Shown here: piece by piece, positions 32,204 through 37,042 of the stretch
How positions within the stretch are numbered: the first letter of the stretch is position 1
Layout: each line of letters starts with the position of its first letter
DNA from: Motiliproteus sp036960405
GTDB taxonomy: Bacteria > Pseudomonadota > Gammaproteobacteria > Pseudomonadales > Balneatricaceae
Reading direction: 5' to 3'
Length of the DNA: 37,042 nt
Assembly: GCA_036960405.1 (NCBI GenBank)
Contig: JBALWS010000031.1
Span: 1 to 37,042, forward strand
The notes under the pieces: generated by a model
Told to the model about the DNA's origin: nothing
What the model saw: only the letters and a program-made list of their open reading frames with translations
The model's database searches: none
Made by a program: the position numbers and the translations under genes

Positions 32204-33517
32204 GTGCATCAACCGGTTAAGTTTTTGTTCAAGCGTCAACTGTTGGTTCTGCTGCTGGCGGTAGTGGTGGGCTGGCTGCTGGGCTCGGTGGCCTGGGCGT
32301 TGGTGTTGGCGCTAGCCGGACTGCTGTTGTGGCATAGCTGGCAGTTAAATCGGTTGATGAGCTGGTTGCGCAAAAGTGATCATCGCGAGGTACCTGAAGG
32401 GCGGGGGCTGTGGGGCGATCTGTTCGACGACCTGTACCGGTTGCTGAATCGTCATCGCAAAGCCGAAGCCAAGTTACGTCAGGTGATTAACCGGGTGCAG
32501 AAATCGACCTCGGCTCTGCGTGACGCGGTGGTGATGCTCGACTCCAACGGTGATCTGGAGTGGTGGAACCGTTCGGCCCGTCGCTTATTAGGATTACGCC
32601 GTCCCGATGATATCGGCCAACCGATCACCAACCTGATCCGTGACCCTCGGTTTTTACGTTACATCGAGCTGCGCCAGTTTGGCGAACCGCTGGAGTTGCC
32701 GTCGCCCATCGACACTCGTATGCAACTGCAGTTTACCGTGACCGAGTTTGGCCAGTCTGATTGCTTGATGTTGATTCGTGATGTGACCCGGCTGCAGCAG
32801 CTAGAGCGGATGCGGCGCGATTTTGTCGGTAACGCTTCGCACGAATTGCGCACCCCGCTGACGGTAATTCGGGGCTATCTGGAAACTCTGCAGGAGCAGC
32901 AGGACCTACCGCCAGTGATGCAGCGTGCGCTGCAGCAGATGGAGGGACAATCGATCCGGATGGGTAATCTGGTGACCGATATGCTGATGTTGTCGCGGCT
33001 GGAGACCACCGACAGCCTGGTGGATGAATTGCCGATCGATATTGGCCGAATGTTGCGCGAGGTGCGCGAGGATGCTGCCAGTTTGGCGCCTGAAAAGCAG
33101 CTCCATATCCAGTTGGATGTGGACGAGAGAAATCTGCTATTGGGGCAGGAGAAAGAGCTGCTCAGTGCGTTTTCTAATCTGGCTACCAATGCGGTCAAGT
33201 ACACCCCGGCCGAAGGGCGGGTGGATCTTCGCTGGTGGGTTGACGATCAAGGTGGGCATTTTGAGGTCTGCGATACCGGAGTGGGTATCGATACCTTGCA
33301 CTTGGGTCGTCTTACCGAGCGTTTCTACCGGGTGGATGATGGCCGTTCGACGGCACAGGGGGGAACCGGGCTGGGGCTGGCGATCGTCAAACATGTGATG
33401 ATTCGCCACGGCGGCGTGCTTGAAGTGGACAGCTTGCCGGGCAAAGGCAGCTGCTTTCGCTGCCACTTCCCGACCAAATTGATTCAGCCAAAGCAGGCTG
33501 ACTCGGTTGCGGGCTAA
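32204..33517 (+). CDS. phoR: Phosphate sensor histidine kinase PhoR
   Basis: PhoR phosphorylates PhoB when PstSCAB-PhoU signals phosphate shortage. The 437-residue product starts at GTG with a weak AGCAGG site; a GTG 5 bp upstream is out of frame. Residues 10-45 hold two closely spaced membrane helices with almost no periplasmic loop, as in E. coli PhoR, which senses through Pst-PhoU rather than a ligand. A PAS domain (about 100-195, VVMLDSNGDLEWWNRSARRLLG) is followed by the HisKA box ASHELRTPLTVI (His213) and an ATPase domain with NLATNAVKYTP, DTGVGI and GTGLGLAIVKH. Confidence 0.97.
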   Translation: MHQPVKFLFKRQLLVLLLAVVVGWLLGSVAWALVLALAGLLLWHSWQLNRLMSWLRKSDHREVPEGRGLWGDLFDDLYRLLNRHRKAEAKLRQVINRVQKSTSALRDAVVMLDSNGDLEWWNRSARRLLGLRRPDDIGQPITNLIRDPRFLRYIELRQFGEPLELPSPIDTRMQLQFTVTEFGQSDCLMLIRDVTRLQQLERMRRDFVGNASHELRTPLTVIRGYLETLQEQQDLPPVMQRALQQMEGQSIRMGNLVTDMLMLSRLETTDSLVDELPIDIGRMLREVREDAASLAPEKQLHIQLDVDERNLLLGQEKELLSAFSNLATNAVKYTPAEGRVDLRWWVDDQGGHFEVCDTGVGIDTLHLGRLTERFYRVDDGRSTAQGGTGLGLAIVKHVMIRHGGVLEVDSLPGKGSCFRCHFPTKLIQPKQADSVAG

Positions 33518-33545
33518 CCAGGCCTGCATCAAACCGCGCTAGGGT

Positions 33546-34295
33546 TTAGTCGCTCGCCCTTAGCTGCGTACCCTTATCATCGGCGTACTCTTCTACCCAG
33601 AACAGTGTCGCCCCAATCACAGCTGCCGGCATGATCAGCAGGTTGAGTACGGGCACCAGCATCGCCAGCGATACCAGCGCGCCGAAACCTAGCGAGCTCA
33701 GCCGTTGCTGCTTGAGTAGTCGTTTCATCTCGCCGAATTTGACTCGATTGTTGTCCATCGGGTAGTCGCAGAACTGGATTGCCATCATCCAGGCACCGAA
33801 TAGAAACCACAGTATCGGCCCGATCACTGGTACAAACAGCAGCAACACCAGTAGTACTAGTCGAGGCAGGTAGTACAGCCATTTGGATGTTTCGCGCAGC
33901 AAGGTACGGGGGATGCTGGCAACGAGGCCTTTCCAACCGTCATCGGTGACAGTGATGCCGCGCAGGCGTTGTTCGACCCGTTCAGCCAGTAGGCCGTTAA
34001 AGGGGGCCGCGATAAAATTGGCGAACAGAGCAAAACTAAAATAGACACCGATCATCACTATCAACGCGAATAAGGGCCACAGTAGCCACTCCAGAAATCC
34101 GAGCCAGTCGGGGATCATGCCTAGCCAGTAGCCGACCCAATCGGAGAAATATTGACTCAGCAGGTAGATGGCAATAGAAAACAGCACGCTGTTGATCAAC
34201 AGTGGCAGGATGACAAACTGGCGTAATCCTGGCTCACCGAGGAGTTGAACGCCGCGAATCAGGTAATGCGATCCGCGAATAGGGTTTCCACCCAT
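33546..34295 (-). CDS. cysZ: Sulfate transporter CysZ
   Basis: CysZ is an inner-membrane sulfate permease feeding cysteine synthesis. The 249 residues begin with NPIRGSHYLIRGVQLLGEPGLRQFVILPLLIN, a family hallmark, and contain four or more hydrophobic segments and FIAAPFNGLLAERVEQRL, also typical. Near the C-terminus is LMLVPVLNLLIMPAAVIGATLFWVE. It is convergent with phoR. Its ribosome site (GGAGAG) lies inside a short hairpin, and an 18-bp palindrome lies further upstream, suggesting translational or operator control. Confidence 0.93.
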   Translation of the reverse strand: MGGNPIRGSHYLIRGVQLLGEPGLRQFVILPLLINSVLFSIAIYLLSQYFSDWVGYWLGMIPDWLGFLEWLLWPLFALIVMIGVYFSFALFANFIAAPFNGLLAERVEQRLRGITVTDDGWKGLVASIPRTLLRETSKWLYYLPRLVLLVLLLFVPVIGPILWFLFGAWMMAIQFCDYPMDNNRVKFGEMKRLLKQQRLSSLGFGALVSLAMLVPVLNLLIMPAAVIGATLFWVEEYADDKGTQLRASD

Positions 34296-34298
34296 AAA

Positions 34299-34318
34299 GG
34301 CTCTCCGATTGCAGAGCC
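34299..34318 (-). promoter_or_regulatory. cysZ: Hairpin covering the cysZ ribosome-binding site
   Basis: GGCTCT and AGAGCC (plus strand 34299-34304 and 34313-34318, 8-nt loop) would fold in the cysZ mRNA so that the GGAGAG ribosome site is partly paired, just before the ATG. This suggests that initiation is limited or regulated. Confidence 0.4.
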
Positions 34319-34324
34319 CGGTAT

Positions 34325-34342
34325 GCCCTGATTAATCAGGGC
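34325..34342. promoter_or_regulatory. 18-bp perfect palindrome upstream of cysZ
   Basis: GCCCTGATTAATCAGGGC is a perfect palindrome with no loop, located 12 bp past the stop of the small membrane gene and 30 bp upstream of cysZ. The absence of a loop and a T tract favours a protein-binding operator over a terminator. The binding factor is unknown. Confidence 0.45.
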
Positions 34343-34354
34343 GCTGAAGGCTCG

Positions 34355-34582
34355 TTAAGCGACCATCCATGAGTTGGCAAAGCGAAGCATGATACCCATG
34401 AACATCATAATGAAACCAACGCGGTTAAGGATGAACTCGCGATGGTTCAGCACCATCTCCGCCTGCCAAAAGCACATAACGGCTTTGTAGTGGCTGGTGC
34501 GTTTCAGGTACAGGATAATCGAGAAGGCCAGCACTGCAAAGCCCATTGCGAGCAGGGTAGGCTCAAGAATATCTAGAATCAT
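34355..34582 (-). CDS. Small membrane protein of unknown function (75 aa)
   Basis: The 75-residue product starts at ATG 34582, with AGAGGA 6 nt upstream; a longer frame to 34738 adds 52 poorly supported residues. It has two hydrophobic segments (about 7-24 and 54-70) separated by a basic loop containing YLKRTSHYKAVMCFWQAEMVLNH in two parts, and ends NSWMVA. No family is recognised. It is upstream of cysZ on the same strand across 59 bp that contain the palindrome, and divergent from the oxidoreductase gene. Confidence 0.65.
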   Translation of the reverse strand: MILDILEPTLLAMGFAVLAFSIILYLKRTSHYKAVMCFWQAEMVLNHREFILNRVGFIMMFMGIMLRFANSWMVA

Positions 34583-34778
34583 GACGAATCCTCTCAACAG
34601 CAAAGTTATTTTTGTTAGGCAGGGGCTGATAACGTCCCCTTGTCCTCGATCGGGTGATATTAACCAAAACTCGGCTCCGGTAACATGGGACGATGGGCGC
34701 ATGCGCAATATCGGTCTGCGGCTCGCTAGATTACCCACTATGCTGGTTGATAACCGAATTAACTCAAAGGATTAGGCG

Positions 34779-35717
34779 ATGCGAGCGATACAAATTCATC
34801 AATTTGGTGGCACCGAAGAACTGCGGCTTGAACAGGTCGAGTCACCGGCGCTGGGCGCTGCCGAGGTTTTGATCGATGTGGCGGCTGCCGGGGTTAACCC
34901 GATCGACTGGAAGACCCGCCAAGGCGGCGGTGCGGCGCCATTTCAAGGCGAACCTCCGCTTATTCTTGGTTGGGAGTGTGCCGGAACCGTACGCGAGTGT
35001 GGTGAGGACGTGACCGACTTTGCCGTCGGTGATCGTGTTTGTGGACTGCTTAACTTTCCCGATCCGGGCCGCTGTTACGCCGAGCAAGTGGTGGCCAAAG
35101 TGGCCCAGCTAAGCAAGGTGCCGCAGACGCTTGATCTGGTCGAGCTGGGCGGCTTGCCTTTAGCGGGGCTGACCGCTTGGCAGGCGTTGTTCGATAGCGC
35201 TGAGTTACAAGCGGGGCAGCGAGTGTTGGTCTTGGCGGCTGCCGGTGGTGTGGGTCACTTGGCGGTACAGTTAGCCAAGTGGAAAGGCGCCGAGGTGATC
35301 GGTACCGCCTCGCAGGCCAACGCGGAGTTTTTACGCTCGTTGGGGTGTGATCAGGTGGTCGATTATCACAATCAAAACGTGGCAGAGTCTGTCTCGGATG
35401 TCGATGTGATCTTGGATGGCATGGGTGGCGATGCCGGTGTTGAGGTGCTGGCTTGCCTCAAGCCCGGAGGGATTTCGGTGACGCTGCCTTCGGTCACCGC
35501 TGCACAAGTGATCGAGGCTGCGGAGGCTCGAGGCTGTCGCGCCGCGTCGATTCGTGTCGTGCCTAATGGTGAGCAGTTGGCACAATTGGTTGCAGTGGCC
35601 GAGCAAGGCAAACTGAGGCTGCAGGTGGATAAGCTGTTTTCGTTTGATGAAGTAGCCGAAGCGCACCGTTACAGTGAAACCGGGCGTGCTCGCGGTAAAA
35701 TTATTTTAAAGCGTTAG
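34779..35717 (+). CDS. NADP-dependent MDR oxidoreductase (zinc-free quinone reductase type)
   Basis: This 312-residue enzyme belongs to the medium-chain dehydrogenase/reductase family. The N-terminal GroES-like domain has VDVAAAGVNPIDWKTRQGG, and the nucleotide-binding domain has the glycine-rich AAAGGVGHLAVQLAKWKGAEVIGTAS (around 150-175). The Cys/His ligands of catalytic and structural zinc are missing, so it is of the quinone oxidoreductase/enoyl reductase kind. The final segment AHRYSETGRARGKIILK is typical. The substrate cannot be inferred. The ATG has AAAGGA upstream. It ends just before a 20-bp hairpin. Confidence 0.9.
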   Translation: MRAIQIHQFGGTEELRLEQVESPALGAAEVLIDVAAAGVNPIDWKTRQGGGAAPFQGEPPLILGWECAGTVRECGEDVTDFAVGDRVCGLLNFPDPGRCYAEQVVAKVAQLSKVPQTLDLVELGGLPLAGLTAWQALFDSAELQAGQRVLVLAAAGGVGHLAVQLAKWKGAEVIGTASQANAEFLRSLGCDQVVDYHNQNVAESVSDVDVILDGMGGDAGVEVLACLKPGGISVTLPSVTAAQVIEAAEARGCRAASIRVVPNGEQLAQLVAVAEQGKLRLQVDKLFSFDEVAEAHRYSETGRARGKIILKR

Positions 35718-35724
35718 GCGTTAG

Positions 35725-35772
35725 CCAATATAACAACCAGGCGCAAGGGTTAGCGCCTGGTTGTTATATTGG
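35725..35772. terminator. 20-bp perfect hairpin between convergent oxidoreductase and yjaG
   Basis: Bases 35725-35744 pair perfectly with 35753-35772 around an 8-nt loop (AAGGGTTA). The AT-rich lower stem with A and T runs can serve as a bidirectional terminator or as a stable mRNA 3' end. Confidence 0.75.
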
Positions 35773-35778
35773 GACGGG

Positions 35779-36375
35779 TTACTCGTCGCAGATGCCGATA
35801 TTGCTGACGCCGTCGTTGCGGGCTTCATCTCGAATACCATCAAGCAGCGCGGTATCGGCTTTGCTGCTGGCCAATAGCTGATCGATCACACTGTCCTGGA
35901 ACTGTTGCTCGATCTCTGTCAGTGGGTGAGTGTTGATAAAGCGCACCAACTCCTCGTCTGACAGTTCCGGATCGGCAATCACCTCCAGATAGGTCTCCAG
36001 GCACCGCCAGGATAGCTGGCTAGTTTGGCAAGCGTCTTGGTGTGAGGCTTCTACCATCTGGTTGAGGGTGGTGATCAATGCAACACAGGCATCCAGCGCC
36101 GGATAAACTCCGTACATGTCGAAGTCGTCGGGTTCAGGTATGACCGCATCGACCTTCTCCATCTGGGTTTCGAAGTTGACCGAGCCGCAGCGGTTAGTGA
36201 GTCGCTCCCAAATCTTATCCAGCGCGGTACGCAGTAGCTGTGTTTCGCCAAATTCGGTCACTCGTGAAAACAGCGCGTAGTTGGGCAGCAACCGCTCCGA
36301 TACAGCGGCGCAAAATGTAGCAAGCTGCCAGTCGTTGAGTTGCTTTAGACGCAGGCTGGGTTGGTTGGCTTCCAA
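35779..36375 (-). CDS. yjaG: YjaG family protein (DUF416)
   Basis: This 198-residue soluble helical protein has the DUF416 pattern: LRLKQLNDWQLATFCAAVSERLLPNYALF, NFETQMEKVDAVIPEPDDFDMYGVYPALDACVAL, and the C-terminal DEARNDGVSNIGI. It starts at TTG with GGAGA 6 nt upstream; the first residues align with E. coli YjaG, which supports this start. The function is not established. It lies 29 bp downstream of engB on the same strand, so they may share a transcript. Confidence 0.92.
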   Translation of the reverse strand: MEANQPSLRLKQLNDWQLATFCAAVSERLLPNYALFSRVTEFGETQLLRTALDKIWERLTNRCGSVNFETQMEKVDAVIPEPDDFDMYGVYPALDACVALITTLNQMVEASHQDACQTSQLSWRCLETYLEVIADPELSDEELVRFINTHPLTEIEQQFQDSVIDQLLASSKADTALLDGIRDEARNDGVSNIGICDE

Positions 36376-36404
36376 GGAGTCTCTCCGTTAGCGGCTTTCG
36401 AGTG

Positions 36405-37042
36405 CTAGGCGAAGGAACTGTCGTCGGGGGTTTCGGTTGGCTCGCTCGATAACCAGCCATCGAGCCGCTGCTGAAGAGTGTCGATGCCGGTCTTTTTAAG
36501 GGCCGAGAATACCTGCACGCTAACCAGCTCACCCAGCTCTGCTTTGAGCTGTTTACGTAGCGTCAGCATGGTGCTCTGGGCCGGGCCTCTTTTGAGTTTG
36601 TCGGCCTTGGTTAGCAATATGTGCAGTGGCATCTCCGATTCTTTACACCACTCCACCATCATCTGATCGAACTCTTTCATCGGGTGACGAATATCCATCA
36701 CTAGCACCACACCATTAAGGCATTGACGCTTTTGCAGATACTCGTCGAGATGTTTTTGCCAGTGAACTTTCATCGCCATCGGAACTTTGGCGTAGCCATA
36801 GCCGGGCAGATCGACCAGTTTGCATTCGGGGCGATTGAGTTCGAAGAAATTGATCAGCTGGGTTCGTCCTGGCGTCTTGGAAATTCTGGCCAGCTTGGAA
36901 TTGTTAGTCAGGGCATTGATTGCACTGGATTTGCCAGCGTTAGAACGGCCTGCGAAAGCGACCTCAGCACCGTCGTCTTCGGGGCACTGGCTGAACTTGT
37001 TGGCGCTGATCAGATAGCGAGCAGCGTTGTAGTGAATACGAG
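36405..37042 (-). CDS. engB: Ribosome biogenesis GTPase EngB (YihA/YsxC), 5' end cut by the window
   Basis: EngB is an essential GTPase for large ribosomal subunit assembly. The reading frame is open from 36405 to the end of the window (about 212 residues). It extends well past the internal ATG at 36779. Reading toward the C-terminus: NAARYLISANKF, then the G1 loop AGRSNAGKSS (about 36924-36950), the G2 region SKTPGRTQ, G3 DLPGYGYAKVP (about 36783-36815), and G4 LTKADKL. Only a few N-terminal residues are missing beyond 37042. The gene lies upstream of yjaG on the same strand. Confidence 0.96.
   Translation of the reverse strand, partial: RIHYNAARYLISANKFSQCPEDDGAEVAFAGRSNAGKSSAINALTNNSKLARISKTPGRTQLINFFELNRPECKLVDLPGYGYAKVPMAMKVHWQKHLDEYLQKRQCLNGVVLVMDIRHPMKEFDQMMVEWCKESEMPLHILLTKADKLKRGPAQSTMLTLRKQLKAELGELVSVQVFSALKKTGIDTLQQRLDGWLSSEPTETPDDSSFA

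Noticed and set aside
36405..36779. A short 124-residue protein starting at ATG 36779
   Set aside because: The frame stays open upstream to the window edge and encodes the G1-G3 motifs of EngB, so the internal ATG is not the start.

Overview
This 37 kb window is an ordinary-looking chromosomal stretch of a gammaproteobacterium. The combination of a Pseudomonas-style pstS / pstC-pstA-pstB-phoU cluster with very large PstC and PstA, ubiC-ubiA followed by phoB-phoR, yibN-grxC-secB, gpmI-envC-ctpA-yibQ, cysZ, yjaG and engB points to the Oceanospirillales/Pseudomonadales part of the class, probably a motile aquatic bacterium (two chemoreceptors). The exact genus cannot be read from the sequence. 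Coding density is high, genes are moderately GC-rich, and no transposase, phage gene, rRNA or CRISPR array is visible.

Layout. 1-36 is the 3' end of a tRNA (acceptor and T arm, probably Leu). It is followed by a hairpin-rich spacer and, 179 bp on, by a second copy of the last 17 nt of the tRNA plus a second terminator, an arrangement like the E. coli tyrT rtT repeats. 264-4217 (minus): a small membrane protein, an AEC-family permease, and the molybdate uptake operon modABC. 4368-7864: an Atm1-type ABC exporter convergent with a single-Cache chemoreceptor. 8095-11356: an MFS permease, tautomerase and DUF1835 gene in one probable operon, divergent from a LysR regulator. 11430-12652 (minus): yibN-grxC-secB. 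12950-19133 (plus): an AT-rich segment with a small ParC-like gene, a Sel1-repeat protein, then gpmI-envC-ctpA-yibQ with overlapping stops and starts. 19141-21455 (minus): a chemoreceptor without a sensor domain, a hotdog thioesterase, and two small unrecognised low-GC genes.

21761-33517 is the phosphate block. Pho boxes with identical geometry lie in front of pstS, pstC and phoB, so the PhoR-PhoB two-component system controls itself, the periplasmic phosphate-binding protein, and the PstCAB-PhoU transporter and signalling complex. A DUF302 gene sits between pstS and pstC, and hupA-ubiC-ubiA lie between phoU and phoB. The rest (33546-37042) holds cysZ, a small membrane protein, a zinc-free MDR oxidoreductase, yjaG and the truncated engB.

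No large new system is evident. The most unusual signals are the rtT-like tRNA tail repeat with CTCCT-loop hairpins, a 19-codon ORF made of 15-bp repeats that exactly bridges the pstC stop and the pstA start, a predicted leaderless pstC transcript, an 11-C tract just upstream of the pstS Pho box, and a small low-GC island beside it.
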